A stretch of 21,515 nt of DNA from NCBI GenBank assembly GCA_021205375.1, contig JAJPXR010000075.1:1-21515 (forward strand), given 5' to 3'. Origin of the DNA: Clostridiales bacterium. Lineage in GTDB: Bacteria > Bacillota > Clostridia > Oscillospirales > Oscillospiraceae. The number at the start of each line of letters is the position of its first letter. Within the stretch, counting starts at the first letter, position 1. This document shows, one piece after another, positions 1 through 9,828 of this stretch. A program made the position numbers and the translations under genes. The notes beneath the pieces were generated by a model. That model searched no databases and was not told the origin of the DNA. It worked only from the letters and a program-made list of their open reading frames with translations.

Positions 1-27
1 CTCCTCACGGTCCTGGGGGGTTTCCTG

Positions 28-1254
<1,227 letters not shown>

Positions 1255-1313
1255 ATTGCGTCTCTACCTCAGCTTTCTAGTAATTTTAGGTGGGCCACGT
1301 TAGCCCTGCTATA

Positions 1314-1343
1314 GTTATATAACAGAAAATGTCCCCCTGTCAA
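1314..1343 (-). promoter_or_regulatory. Probable sigma-A promoter of pckA
   Basis: Read on the minus strand, TTGACA (1343-1338) is followed after 18 nt by TATAAC (1319-1314). An overlapping TATATA gives a 16-nt spacer. The start site would fall near 1307, giving a leader of about 50 nt before the pckA ATG. This is sequence match only. Confidence 0.7.
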
Positions 1344-1485
1344 GCAGAATGTGGATTCTGGTCTAATTTTTTACGGTTTTCTTTCGGGCTTCGATAAAAA
1401 TGAAGGGAAAACTTCATTCTTTTCTATGGTTCCGGGAAAAATTGCAATTTTTCAGTGATATTCAAAAAGAAAAAATACACAAAAA
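1344..1485. other. AT-rich intergenic stretch between pckA promoter and eno terminator
   Basis: No gene is visible. It holds a small hairpin AATGAAG/CTTCATT (1399-1405 with 1412-1418) that on the minus strand is followed by TTTTTAT, so it could be a weak back-up terminator for eno read-through. It also holds a perfect 16-bp palindrome AAAAATTGCAATTTTT (1437-1452) of unknown role. Confidence 0.5.
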
Positions 1486-1531
1486 GTTCAAAAAACCGCC
1501 TGACTTTTTTGGTAAAAAATCAGGCGGTTTT
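1486..1531 (-). terminator. Rho-independent terminator of eno
   Basis: The 12-bp arms 1492-1503 and 1520-1531 are perfectly complementary. A further six A-T pairs lie inside, after one bulged base, with a three-base loop. On the minus strand the stem runs into six T residues. It lies 33 nt past the eno stop codon. Confidence 0.92.
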
Positions 1532-1564
1532 GGTGGTAGGTCCAATACGCAGGTTTCGCTGGAA

Positions 1565-2881
<1,317 letters not shown>

Positions 2882-2888
2882 CTACATA

Positions 2889-2920
2889 TAATATAGGTGG
2901 GTGTTAATATAGGTGGGTGT
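2889..2920. repeat. Perfect 16-bp tandem duplication upstream of eno
   Basis: The unit TAATATAGGTGGGTGT occurs twice head to tail (2889-2904, 2905-2920), ending 22 nt before the eno start codon. On the minus strand each copy contains TATATT, which resembles a -10 box, but no good -35 lies at the right distance from either. Confidence 0.9.
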
Positions 2921-2960
2921 CGCAGGTCTAGTTTGTGTTCTTCAATGGGAGAATATAATA

Positions 2961-3130
2961 ACTAGCTTTTAGCTCTTAGCTATTAGCTTTGTGGTTCCTG
3001 GCGTTACATGCTGCGCTTACCGTTTGGATTTCTTTCCAAACGAGTGGTTTCGCTCTCAGCTTTCTTTTTGGCTGTTCGCTTTAGACTGGCAGTACCTGAC
3101 TAACAGCTAACGGCTAATAGCTAACAGCTC
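2961..3130. repeat. Terminal-inverted-repeat element without coding capacity (MITE-like)
   Basis: The ends are inverted copies: 2970-2987 against the reverse complement of 3113-3130 matches at 16 of 18 positions. Both ends are built from degenerate TTAGCT units that continue outward and inward. The interior of about 125 bp has no open reading frame and carries a perfect hairpin CGTTTGGA/TCCAAACG (3021-3028 with 3035-3042). The size and ends suggest a small non-autonomous mobile element or extragenic palindromic repeat placed inside the eno leader. No clear target-site duplication is visible. Confidence 0.6.
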
Positions 3131-3143
3131 ATTTTATAATTGA

Positions 3144-3299
3144 GCCGGGGACCGCTATGGCCCAGTCCCCGGCACAAGCTCCAAAAGAAGGGAGAAGTGA
3201 GAGAATCCTTTTGGAGAACAGTCAGCCGCCAACCGCCCCGCGTCAGTTGTATGGAGGAAGGAGGAGGAAACGGAGAGGTTAGTTCTTGCTAACTGACGC
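3144..3299 (-). ncRNA. Candidate structured RNA: 5' leader of eno or an independent small RNA
   Basis: Directly downstream of the leftward promoter at 3301-3329 lie three perfect 9-bp inverted repeats: 3291-3299 with 3240-3248, 3208-3216 with 3179-3187, and 3165-3173 with 3144-3152. Read leftward, the first two loops are pyrimidine-rich (CCTCTCC, CCTCCTCC, TTCTCCC), resembling anti-Shine-Dalgarno sequence, and the third is a GC-rich hairpin with a 12-nt loop. The third stem has no good U-tract, so read-through into eno is likely. Part of the first arm lies at or before the predicted start site. It matches no RNA family I can name. Confidence 0.35.
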
Positions 3300-3300
3300 A

Positions 3301-3329
3301 AGTATACGCCCTTCCGCCCTGCTTGTCAA
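3301..3329 (-). promoter_or_regulatory. Near-consensus leftward sigma-A promoter, probably for eno
   Basis: On the minus strand TTGACA (3329-3324) and TATACT (3306-3301) are separated by exactly 17 nt. Transcription would start near 3294 and run toward eno with no intervening gene or strong terminator. It is divergent from the S10 promoter; about 80 bp of A/T-tract DNA lies between the two -35 boxes, containing the dyad CAAATC-N6-GATTTG. Confidence 0.75.
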
Positions 3330-3408
3330 GGGAAAAACGGAAAAATCTTCAGCAAATCTCCGGCGATTTGATTTTTCCCGGAAATCGAAAAGTTTTTTCA
3401 AATTTTCC

Positions 3409-3437
3409 TTGACGGGAACGAAAAAGTGTAGTATGAT
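3409..3437 (+). promoter_or_regulatory. Main promoter of the S10 ribosomal protein operon
   Basis: TTGACG (3409-3414) and TATGAT (3432-3437) have a 17-nt spacer, preceded by A/T tracts that could act as an UP element. The start would be near 3444, leaving a leader of about 270 nt before rpsJ. Confidence 0.85.
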
Positions 3438-3443
3438 ACGAAA

Positions 3444-3715
3444 AGCGCACTGGGAATGGTGCGCGTGCGATGACGCGGGAGATTGCGGACGAAGTCCGGT
3501 AACTTCCGCTGAGTATGTCCGAACCGGATTCGGGCGGCTGTGTTTTTGCGCTTTGTGTTCCGCGGTGCTGTGGGACCCTTGCGGCTCAGCCGACAGCTTC
3601 TGTCGGCTTTTGCTGTGACCTGGCACGATACACGCGGCGTGGTGTGCAAAAACTTCCCGCCCGGAGCCACCGATTTTGGTCATGTACAATCATGTACGAA
3701 ACAGGAGGAAAAACC
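3444..3715 (+). promoter_or_regulatory. Structured 5' leader of the S10 operon with attenuator-like hairpin
   Basis: The leader holds several hairpins: GCGCAC/GTGCGC (3445-3450 with 3459-3464), a GGAC-GAA-GTCC stem and a CCGAA/TTCGG stem, then a perfect 9-bp stem AGCCGACAG/CTGTCGGCT (3588-3596 with 3600-3608) followed by four T. The last looks like a weak intrinsic terminator about 105 nt before rpsJ. The E. coli S10 leader is an attenuation target of L4; whether this one works similarly is inference. A short direct repeat TCATGTAC-AA-TCATGTAC lies just before the ribosome binding site. Confidence 0.45.
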
Positions 3716-4024
3716 ATGGCTAACCAATCTATCCGCATTCGCCTGAAGGCTTACGACCACCAGCTCATCGACCAGAGCGCCGAGCGGATCGTCGAGACTG
3801 CCAAGCGCACCGGCGCTTCCGTCTCCGGCCCCATCCCGCTGCCCACCAAGAAAGAGGTCGTCACCATCCTGCGCGCCGTCCACAAGTACAAGGACTCCCG
3901 TGAGCAGTTTGAGCGCCGCACCCACAAGCGCCTGATCGACATCCAGAACCCCACCCCCAAGACGGTGGAGTCCCTGATGAATTTGCAGCTCCCGGCGGGC
4001 GTGGATATCGAGATCAAGCTGTAA
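3716..4024 (+). CDS. rpsJ: 30S ribosomal protein S10 (NusE)
   Basis: S10 sits in the 30S head and also acts as NusE, linking RNA polymerase antitermination factors to the ribosome. The 102 residues are family length, opening with the typical [14 protein letters not shown] and containing SGPIPLPT and RTHKRLIDI. The ATG at 3716 is seven nt after AGGAGG; upstream in-frame codons run into the non-coding leader and were rejected. It is the first gene of the operon, as in most bacteria, and is followed by an unusually long gap of 167 bp before rplC. Confidence 0.98.
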   Translation: MANQSIRIRLKAYDHQLIDQSAERIVETAKRTGASVSGPIPLPTKKEVVTILRAVHKYKDSREQFERRTHKRLIDIQNPTPKTVESLMNLQLPAGVDIEIKL

Positions 4025-4191
4025 TCGGCTGTCTCCGTAAGTCCCGCGTTGGACGCGGGCACCGCAACTTTGTTGAACCCGTTTCCCGGCCTTTTTTTGA
4101 GAACCGGGAGGGTCATGTTGGAAGGTCCGGCAAGCCCAATCTGTCCCAGCGCCTTTCAACCAATAACCTTATTTAAGGAGGAAACATCCAA
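4025..4191 (+). promoter_or_regulatory. Long rpsJ-rplC intercistronic region with hairpins
   Basis: These 167 bp hold no gene. They contain CCCGCG-TTGGA-CGCGGG (4043-4059) and TCCCGG...CCGGGA (4084-4089 with 4104-4109, loop with seven T), then the rplC ribosome binding site AAGGAGG. Neither hairpin has a downstream U-tract, so an mRNA-processing or protein-binding element is more likely than a terminator. Other gaps in the cluster are mostly below 25 bp. Confidence 0.45.
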
Positions 4192-4923
4192 ATGGCCAAT
4201 ACGCAGAAGGCAATCATTGGCAAGAAGGTCGGCATGAGCCAGATCTTCGACGCCGATGGCAAGGTCATCCCCGTCACTGTCATCGAAGCGGGCCCCTGCA
4301 CCGTGGTGCAGAAAAAGACCGCCGAGAAGGACGGCTATGAAGCCGTTCAGTTGGGCTTCCAGCCCACCACCGAGAAGCACCTGACCATGGCGCAGAAGGG
4401 CCACCTGAAAAAGGCGACCGACGAGAACCTGCGGGTGCTGAAGGAAGTCAAGTTCACCGACGCCGACAAGCTGGACGTGGGCGACGTGCTGCACGCGGAC
4501 GTGTTCGCCGAGGGCGAGCACATCGACGCCACCGCCACCAGCAAGGGCAAGGGCTACGCCGGCGTTATCAAGCGTCACGGCGCGCACCGCACCCCCATGA
4601 GCCACGGCGGCGGCCCTGTCCACCGTCATGCCGGTTCTATGGGCTCCACCTCTACCCCCTCCCGTATCCGCAAGGGCAAGATCGGTGCGGGTCAGATGGG
4701 CAACGAGCAGGTCACCATCAAGAACCTGGAAGTCGTCAAGGTCGATCCTGAGATCAACCTGATCGCCGTGCGGGGCGCCGTTCCCGGCCCCAAGGGCGGC
4801 ATCGTGGTCCTGAAAGCCACCACCAAGGTCGTCAAGGCGAAGCAGGCCGGCGCGTCCATCAGCCTCAATCCCCAGAAGGCTTCCGGTCGTAACCCGCAGA
4901 AGGCTTCCGCGAGAACGCACTGA
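4192..4923 (+). CDS. rplC: 50S ribosomal protein L3, with C-terminal tail
   Basis: L3 binds 23S rRNA early in assembly, and its internal loop approaches the peptidyl transferase centre. Family features include the N-terminal [13 protein letters not shown] (8-20) and the loop [15 protein letters not shown] (137-151) with [11 protein letters not shown]. The start is supported by AAGGAGG ten nt upstream. At 243 residues it is about 30 longer than the usual 209. The extra part is C-terminal and contains an eight-residue tandem repeat, NPQKASGR then NPQKASAR (residues 226-241). The tail is basic and probably disordered; its role is unknown. Confidence 0.97.
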   Translation: MANTQKAIIGKKVGMSQIFDADGKVIPVTVIEAGPCTVVQKKTAEKDGYEAVQLGFQPTTEKHLTMAQKGHLKKATDENLRVLKEVKFTDADKLDVGDVLHADVFAEGEHIDATATSKGKGYAGVIKRHGAHRTPMSHGGGPVHRHAGSMGSTSTPSRIRKGKIGAGQMGNEQVTIKNLEVVKVDPEINLIAVRGAVPGPKGGIVVLKATTKVVKAKQAGASISLNPQKASGRNPQKASARTH

Positions 4924-4944
4924 TAAAGGGAAGGAGAGATTTTC

Positions 4945-5565
4945 ATGCCTAAGGCTAACGTTTATGATTTTTCCGGCAATCAGACCGGCGAAATCGAACT
5001 GAACGAGGCGATTTTCGGCATCGAGCCGAACGAAGCCGCCGTTCATGCAGTGGTCAAGAACCATCTGGCCAACTGCCGTCAGGGCACGCAGTCCGCTCTG
5101 ACCCGCGCTGAGGTCTCCGGCGGCGGCAAGAAGCCCTGGAGACAGAAGGGCACCGGCCGCGCACGTCAGGGCAGCACCCGCAGCCCCCAGTGGACCCACG
5201 GCGGCGTGGTGTTCGCACCCAAGCCCCGTTCCTATCGCTACACCCTGAACAAGAAGCTCAAGCGCCTGGCGCTCAAGAGCGTCCTGTCCGACAAGGCCCA
5301 GAACGGCCGCGTCTTCGTCATCGACAGCCTGGAGATGGACGAGATCAAGACCAAGAAGATGGTCAACCTGCTGAGCGCTGTGGAAGCCGGCAAGTCCGTC
5401 GTCGTCACCGACGGCGTCAACGAGAACGTCATCCTGTCCAGCCGGAACATCCCCGGCGTCGTCACCACCCCCGCCGACATCCTGAACGTTTACGACATCG
5501 TGAACGCCAAGAGCCTGGTGGTGGATAAGGCCGCCCTGGCCACCATCGAGGAGGTTTACGCGTAA
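4945..5565 (+). CDS. rplD: 50S ribosomal protein L4
   Basis: L4 lines the nascent-peptide exit tunnel with its extended loop and, in E. coli, represses its own operon. The 206 residues are normal. The loop is visible at about residues 55-88, with [19 protein letters not shown] and PQWTHGG; changes here give macrolide resistance in other bacteria, and no disruption is evident. A GGAGAG ribosome binding site precedes the ATG. Its TAA stop shares its last base with the rplW start (TAATG), suggesting translational coupling. Confidence 0.98.
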   Translation: MPKANVYDFSGNQTGEIELNEAIFGIEPNEAAVHAVVKNHLANCRQGTQSALTRAEVSGGGKKPWRQKGTGRARQGSTRSPQWTHGGVVFAPKPRSYRYTLNKKLKRLALKSVLSDKAQNGRVFVIDSLEMDEIKTKKMVNLLSAVEAGKSVVVTDGVNENVILSSRNIPGVVTTPADILNVYDIVNAKSLVVDKAALATIEEVYA

Positions 5566-5858
5566 TGACTGCTTATGATATGATTCGGAAGCCCGTCGTT
5601 ACCGAGGCTTCTATGGCCGCCACCGCCGAGCGCAAGTACACCTTCGTGGTGGATAAACGCGCCACCAAGAACGAGATCGCCAAGGCTGTGGAAAAGCTCT
5701 TTGACGTGAAGGTGGAAAAGGTCAACACCATCAATTACGACGGCAAGAAAAAGCGCATGGGCGCGGGCCGTCCCGGCAAGCGTCCCGACTGGAAAAAGGC
5801 CATCGTCACGCTGACCGAGGACTCCAAGACCATTGAGCTGTTTGAAGAAACGGTGTAA
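5565..5858 (+). CDS. rplW: 50S ribosomal protein L23
   Basis: L23 lies at the tunnel exit and docks trigger factor, SRP and the translocon. The 97 residues are normal, with the opening [12 protein letters not shown], the core [19 protein letters not shown] and the loop motif [13 protein letters not shown]. The start overlaps the rplD stop by one base. There is no strong upstream ribosome binding site, only GAGGT within the end of rplD, which fits re-initiation by ribosomes finishing L4. Its stop codon TAA starts the ribosome binding site of rplB (TAAGGAGG). Confidence 0.98.
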   Translation: MTAYDMIRKPVVTEASMAATAERKYTFVVDKRATKNEIAKAVEKLFDVKVEKVNTINYDGKKKRMGAGRPGKRPDWKKAIVTLTEDSKTIELFEETV

Positions 5859-5872
5859 GGAGGGTAACGCAA

Positions 5873-6706
5873 ATGGCTATCAAAACGTATAAGCCCACGA
5901 CCCCGGCGCGCCGCAACATGACTGTGTCCGCCTTCGAGGGCGTGGATAAAAAGGCCCGGCCTGAGCGCAGCCTCACCAAGAAGCTGAAAAAGAGCGCAGG
6001 CCGCAACAACACCGGCCGCATTACCGTCCGCCACCAGGGCGGCGGCAACAAGAAGATCTACCGCATCATCGACTTCAAGCGGGATAAGGCCGGCATGGCC
6101 ACCGTTCTCCGCCTGGAGTACGATCCCAACCGCACCGCCAACATCGCCCTCATCCAGTATGAGGACGGCACCAAGGCTTATATCATCGCCCAGTCCGGCC
6201 TGAAGGCCGGCGACATGGTGGAGTCTGGCCCCGAGGCCGACATCAAGCCCGGCAACTGCCTGCCCCTGGCCAATATCCCCGTTGGCACCGTCATCTCCTG
6301 CATCGAAATGCACACCAACCACGGCGCACAGCTCGTGCGCGCCGCCGGTGAGCAGGCTCAGTTGATGGCCAAGGAGAACGGCTACGCCCAGGTCCGCCTG
6401 CCCTCCGGCGAGTACCGGCTCATCAAGCTGGACTGCCGCGCCGTCATCGGCGGCATCGGCAACGAGGACCACGGCAACATCCACATCGGTAAGGCCGGTC
6501 GGAAGCGCCACATGGGCGTCCGTCCCACCGTCCGCGGCTCCGTGATGAACCCCAACGACCATCCCCACGGCGGCGGCGAAGGCCGCGCCCCCGTTGGCCG
6601 TCCTGGTCCTGTCACTCCCTGGGGCAAACCCGCTCTGGGCTACAAGACCCGCGACAAGAAGAACCGTACCGAGAAGTTTATCGTTCGCCATCGTAAGACG
6701 AAGTAA
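5873..6706 (+). CDS. rplB: 50S ribosomal protein L2
   Basis: L2 is a primary 23S rRNA binder needed for subunit association and peptidyl transferase activity. The 277 residues are full length. It has the N-terminal [31 protein letters not shown] (43-61) and the conserved [14 protein letters not shown] (225-238), in which His230 matches the functionally important histidine of the family. The AAGGAGGG site in front of ATG fixes the start. Confidence 0.98.
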   Translation: MAIKTYKPTTPARRNMTVSAFEGVDKKARPERSLTKKLKKSAGRNNTGRITVRHQGGGNKKIYRIIDFKRDKAGMATVLRLEYDPNRTANIALIQYEDGTKAYIIAQSGLKAGDMVESGPEADIKPGNCLPLANIPVGTVISCIEMHTNHGAQLVRAAGEQAQLMAKENGYAQVRLPSGEYRLIKLDCRAVIGGIGNEDHGNIHIGKAGRKRHMGVRPTVRGSVMNPNDHPHGGGEGRAPVGRPGPVTPWGKPALGYKTRDKKNRTEKFIVRHRKTK

Positions 6707-6720
6707 GGAGGCAAGCTGGA

Positions 6721-6990
6721 ATGAGCAGATCCGTTAAGAAAGGCCCCTTCTGCGCCCCCGAGCTGCTGAAGAGAGTCGATGAAATGAACAAGACGGGCGA
6801 GAAGAAGATCCTGAAAACCTGGAGCCGCAGCTCCACCATCTTCCCCTCCTTCGTCTCCCACACCTTCAACGTTTACAACGGGAAGCGGTTCATCCCCGTC
6901 TATGTGACCGAGGATATGGTCGGCCACAAGCTGGGCGAGTTCGCTCCCACCCGTACCTTCAAGGGCCACAGCGGTGGCAAGACCAAGTAA
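6721..6990 (+). CDS. rpsS: 30S ribosomal protein S19
   Basis: S19 is in the 30S head, near the A-site finger and S13. The 89 residues are family length, starting SRSVKKGPF and carrying [17 protein letters not shown] and the C-terminal [12 protein letters not shown]. Its ribosome binding site is joined to the L2 stop codon as TAAGGAGG, nine nt before ATG. Confidence 0.98.
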   Translation: MSRSVKKGPFCAPELLKRVDEMNKTGEKKILKTWSRSSTIFPSFVSHTFNVYNGKRFIPVYVTEDMVGHKLGEFAPTRTFKGHSGGKTK

Positions 6991-7003
6991 GGAGGAGAGC
7001 AAA

Positions 7004-7342
7004 ATGAGTGAAGCAAAAGCAAGCCTGGACTTCGCGCGCATCTCTCCCCGCAAGGTGAATGTCGTCTGTGAGCTGATCCGGGGCAAGGACGTAGAGATGG
7101 CCACCGCCATCCTGGAGCACACCCCCAAGGCCGCCTCTGAGTACCTCATCAAGCTGGTCAAGAGCGCCGCAGCCAACGCCGAGAACAACCACGGCATGGA
7201 CGCCGACAAGCTGGTGGTCAAGGCCGCCTATGCTGACGCCGGCATGACCATGAAGCGGATGCAGCCTGTTTCCAAGGGCCGCGGCTATCGCATCAACAAG
7301 AGAACTTCCCACATCACCGTCGTGGTGGCGGAGAAAGAATAA
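7004..7342 (+). CDS. rplV: 50S ribosomal protein L22
   Basis: L22 binds several 23S rRNA domains, and its beta-hairpin lines the exit tunnel beside L4. The 112 residues match the family, with RISPRKVNVVCELIRGK near the N-terminus and the hairpin region MQPVSKGRGYRINKRTSHITVVV at the end. The ATG at 7004 follows AGGAGG; an in-frame start at 6974 inside rpsS is rejected because it precedes the ribosome binding site. Confidence 0.97.
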   Translation: MSEAKASLDFARISPRKVNVVCELIRGKDVEMATAILEHTPKAASEYLIKLVKSAAANAENNHGMDADKLVVKAAYADAGMTMKRMQPVSKGRGYRINKRTSHITVVVAEKE

Positions 7343-7354
7343 GGAGGCAGATCT

Positions 7355-8185
7355 ATGGGACAGAAAGTGAATCCCCACGGTTTCCGCGTGGGTGTCATTA
7401 AGGACTGGGATTCCCGTTGGTATGCCCGCAGCGATAAGGTCGGCGACCTGGTCGTGGAGGACAACAAGATCCGCAAGTACCTGAAAAAGACCATGTACGC
7501 CACCGGCGTGCCGAAGATCGAGATCGAGCGGGACAACTCCAAAGTGGTCATTTATGTCCACTGCGCCCGCCCCGGCATGATCATCGGCAAGGACACCACC
7601 GAGATCGAGCGCATCCGCGGCGAAGTCGAGAAGATGATCGGCAAGCCCGTCGTCCTTAACATCGTCGAGGTCAAGCGCAACGAGGTGGACACCACCGCGC
7701 AGTTGGTTGCCGAGAACATCGCTCAGCAGCTTGAGAAGCGTACTTCTTTCCGCCGCGCCATGAAGAATTCCATCGGCCGCGCCATGCGCGCCGGCGCCAA
7801 GGGCATCAAAGTCACCCTGGCTGGCCGTCTGAACGGCGCTGAGATCGCCCGCAGCGAGTCCTATCACGAGGGCACCATCCCCCTGCAGACCCTCCGGGCC
7901 GACATCGACTACGGCTTCGCTGAGGCCGCCACCACCTATGGCCGCATCGGCATCAAGGTCTGGGTCTACAAGGGAGAGGTCCTCCAGCAGACCCTGCGGA
8001 CCACCCCCCGCACCATCGACCTGTCCAAGCCCTACCGGGAGCACAGCGACCGTCCCCGCCGTGGCCGCGGCTATCGCGGCGGCGACCGCCAGAACGGTGA
8101 CCGTCGTTCTTCCTACAACAACAACCGCAGCAATAACCGCCAGAACGGTACTGGCGCACCTCGCAGAGAAGGAGGAGACCGCTGA
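7355..8185 (+). CDS. rpsC: 30S ribosomal protein S3, with low-complexity C-terminal tail
   Basis: S3 forms part of the mRNA entry channel and its helicase activity. Residues 1-225 are a canonical S3: N-terminal [13 protein letters not shown], the KH type-2 loop [12 protein letters not shown] (74-85), and the C-domain with [12 protein letters not shown] and DIDYGFAEA. Family members are usually about 210-230 residues; this one has 276. The extra residues 232-276 are dominated by Arg, Gly, Asn and Asp ([25 protein letters not shown]), a disordered basic tail. The stop codon overlaps the rplP start (TGATG). Confidence 0.97.
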   Translation: MGQKVNPHGFRVGVIKDWDSRWYARSDKVGDLVVEDNKIRKYLKKTMYATGVPKIEIERDNSKVVIYVHCARPGMIIGKDTTEIERIRGEVEKMIGKPVVLNIVEVKRNEVDTTAQLVAENIAQQLEKRTSFRRAMKNSIGRAMRAGAKGIKVTLAGRLNGAEIARSESYHEGTIPLQTLRADIDYGFAEAATTYGRIGIKVWVYKGEVLQQTLRTTPRTIDLSKPYREHSDRPRRGRGYRGGDRQNGDRRSSYNNNRSNNRQNGTGAPRREGGDR

Positions 8186-8610
8186 TGCTGCTGCCTAAGA
8201 GAGTAAAGTACCGCAAGCAGATGCGTGGCCGTATGACCGGCAAAGCGCTGCGCGGCAATGAAGTCAACTATGGCGAATACGGCCTCCAGGCGCTGGAGCC
8301 GGCATGGATTACCTCCCGCCAGATCGAGGCCGCTCGTGTGGCCATGACCCGTTACACCAAGCGCGGCGGCAAGGTCTGGATCAAGATCTTCCCCGACAAG
8401 CCCGTCACCCAGCAGCCCGCTGAGACCCGAATGGGCAAAGGCAAAGGCTCCCCTGAGTACTGGGTCGCCGTGGTAAAGCCCGGCCGTGTTATGTTCGAGA
8501 TCGGCGGCGTTTCCGAGGATGTCGCTAAAGAGGCCCTGCGTCTGGCCAGCCACAAGCTGCCCATCAAGACCAAGGTCGTCAAGAAAGCGGTAGAGGAGGT
8601 TGAGGCGTAA
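8185..8610 (+). CDS. rplP: 50S ribosomal protein L16
   Basis: L16 organises the A-site region of the 50S subunit. The 141 residues are normal. It starts [17 protein letters not shown] and contains [19 protein letters not shown], then the [19 protein letters not shown] segment, which includes the arginine that some bacteria hydroxylate. It overlaps the rpsC stop and the rpmC start by one base each. GGAGGAGA in the last codons of rpsC serves as its ribosome binding site. Confidence 0.98.
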   Translation: MLLPKRVKYRKQMRGRMTGKALRGNEVNYGEYGLQALEPAWITSRQIEAARVAMTRYTKRGGKVWIKIFPDKPVTQQPAETRMGKGKGSPEYWVAVVKPGRVMFEIGGVSEDVAKEALRLASHKLPIKTKVVKKAVEEVEA

Positions 8611-8813
8611 TGAAGGCAACTGAAGTTCGCGGCATGACTCCCGCCGAGCTGGAGACCAAGCTGGATGAGCTGAAGAAGGAGCTGTTCAACCTGCGCTTCC
8701 AGAACGCTACCAACCAGCTTCACAACCCTGGTAAGATCGCCGATGTCAAGAAGGACATCGCCCGCGTCAAAACCATCATCCGTGAGAAGCAGATCGCTTC
8801 CGCAGGCCGCTAA
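8610..8813 (+). CDS. rpmC: 50S ribosomal protein L29
   Basis: L29 is a small two-helix protein at the tunnel exit next to L23. The 67 residues carry the family pattern: [23 protein letters not shown], then NQLHNPGKI and a second basic helix. The start overlaps the L16 stop codon (TAATG), with GAGGAGG inside the end of rplP as the ribosome binding site. Confidence 0.97.
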   Translation: MKATEVRGMTPAELETKLDELKKELFNLRFQNATNQLHNPGKIADVKKDIARVKTIIREKQIASAGR

Positions 8814-8829
8814 ATAGGAGGATTTATCA

Positions 8830-9087
8830 ATGGAAAGAACTTCTTCCCGTAAAACCAGAGTCGGCCTGGTCGTTTCTGATAAGATGGACAAAACCATCGT
8901 GGTGGCCATCGCCGACCGTGTGGCTCACCCGCTGTATAAGAAGATCGTCAAGCGCACCTACAAGCTCAAGGCCCATGATGAGAACAACGAAGCCCGCGTG
9001 GGCGACCGCGTTCGCGTGATGGAGACCCGTCCCCTGTCCAAGGATAAGCGCTGGAGACTGGTCGAGATCGTCGAGAAAGCAAAGTAA
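8830..9087 (+). CDS. rpsQ: 30S ribosomal protein S17
   Basis: S17 is an OB-fold primary 16S rRNA binder of the 30S body. The 85 residues include [38 protein letters not shown] and [14 protein letters not shown], all typical. The ribosome binding site AGGAGG lies eight nt before ATG. The stop codon is joined to the rplN ribosome binding site (TAAGGAGG). Confidence 0.98.
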   Translation: MERTSSRKTRVGLVVSDKMDKTIVVAIADRVAHPLYKKIVKRTYKLKAHDENNEARVGDRVRVMETRPLSKDKRWRLVEIVEKAK

Positions 9088-9099
9088 GGAGGTACCGGT

Positions 9100-9468
9100 A
9101 TGATCCAGGAAGAAACCTATCTGAAGGTCGCCGACAATACCGGCGCCAAGGTGCTGAAAACCATCCGGGTGCTGGGCGGTTCCCGGCGGAAGTATGGCAA
9201 CATCGGTGATGTGGTCGTCGCCTCTGTGCGCAAGGCCACCCCCGGCGGCCAGGTGAAGAAGGGCGACGTGGTCAAGGCCGTCATCGTCCGCACCGCCAGC
9301 GGCGTCCGCCGCGCCGACGGCTCCTATGTCCGTTTCGATGAGAACGCCGCCGTCATCATCAAGGAAGACAAGACCCCCCAGGGCACCCGTATCTTTGGGC
9401 CGGTGGCTCGTGAGCTGCGCGACAAAGAGTATCTGAGGATCCTGTCCCTGGCTCCCGAAGTAATTTGA
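9100..9468 (+). CDS. rplN: 50S ribosomal protein L14
   Basis: L14 is at the subunit interface and takes part in bridges to 16S rRNA. The 122 residues are the usual length, with [40 protein letters not shown] and the ending [19 protein letters not shown]. The TAAGGAGGT in front gives an unambiguous start. Confidence 0.98.
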   Translation: MIQEETYLKVADNTGAKVLKTIRVLGGSRRKYGNIGDVVVASVRKATPGGQVKKGDVVKAVIVRTASGVRRADGSYVRFDENAAVIIKEDKTPQGTRIFGPVARELRDKEYLRILSLAPEVI

Positions 9469-9482
9469 GGAGGTACCCAGGC

Positions 9483-9809
9483 ATGAACAATATGAACGTA
9501 AAGCAGGGCGACAAGGTCGTCGTGCTGTCCGGCAAGGACAAGGGCACTGTGGGCGAGATCCTCGTCGCCATGCCCAAGAGCGGCAAGGTCGTCGTCAAGG
9601 GCGTCAACGTCTGCTCCTGCCACACCAAACCCCGTCGTCAGGGCGATGAGGGCGGCATCATCCAGAAGGAGTGCCCCATCTATGTGTCCAAAGTGATGCT
9701 GGTCTGCCCCAAGTGCGACAAGCCCACTCGTGTGGGCCACACCGTCAAGGATGTTGACGGCAAGAAGAAGAGCGTCCGCGTCTGCAAGAAGTGCGGCGCC
9801 GAAATCTGA
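9483..9809 (+). CDS. rplX: 50S ribosomal protein L24, zinc-ribbon form
   Basis: L24 initiates 50S assembly by binding the 5' domain of 23S rRNA. It has the KOW motif near the N-terminus ([20 protein letters not shown], 7-26) and [10 protein letters not shown]. The C-terminus carries CPKC (75-78) and CKKC (101-104), a four-cysteine zinc ribbon, with extra cysteines at 44, 46 and 64. The start at 9483 is eight nt after GAGGAGGT; the in-frame ATG at 9492 is possible, while an upstream start at 9465 precedes the ribosome binding site and is rejected. Confidence 0.96.
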   Translation: MNNMNVKQGDKVVVLSGKDKGTVGEILVAMPKSGKVVVKGVNVCSCHTKPRRQGDEGGIIQKECPIYVSKVMLVCPKCDKPTRVGHTVKDVDGKKKSVRVCKKCGAEI

Positions 9810-9828
9810 GAAAGGAGCGGAAACTGTA

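Noticed and set aside
2889..2960. TATATT boxes in the tandem duplication, and TATTAT near 2955, as eno promoters
   Set aside because: No acceptable -35 box lies 16-18 nt upstream of any of them, while a near-consensus promoter exists at 3301-3329.
2961..3130. TTAGCT-type repeats as a CRISPR or tandem-repeat array
   Set aside because: The units are short and degenerate, with no regular spacers; the pattern is two inverted ends of one element.
3144..3299. 6S RNA or T-box leader identity for the structured region upstream of eno
   Set aside because: There is no closing stem pairing the two RNA ends as in 6S RNA, and no T-box sequence (AGGGTGGNACCGCG) is present.
3279..3689. Overlapping open frames on both strands across the S10 leader
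   Set aside because: They lack ribosome binding sites and family similarity, and they overlap the two promoters and leader hairpins.
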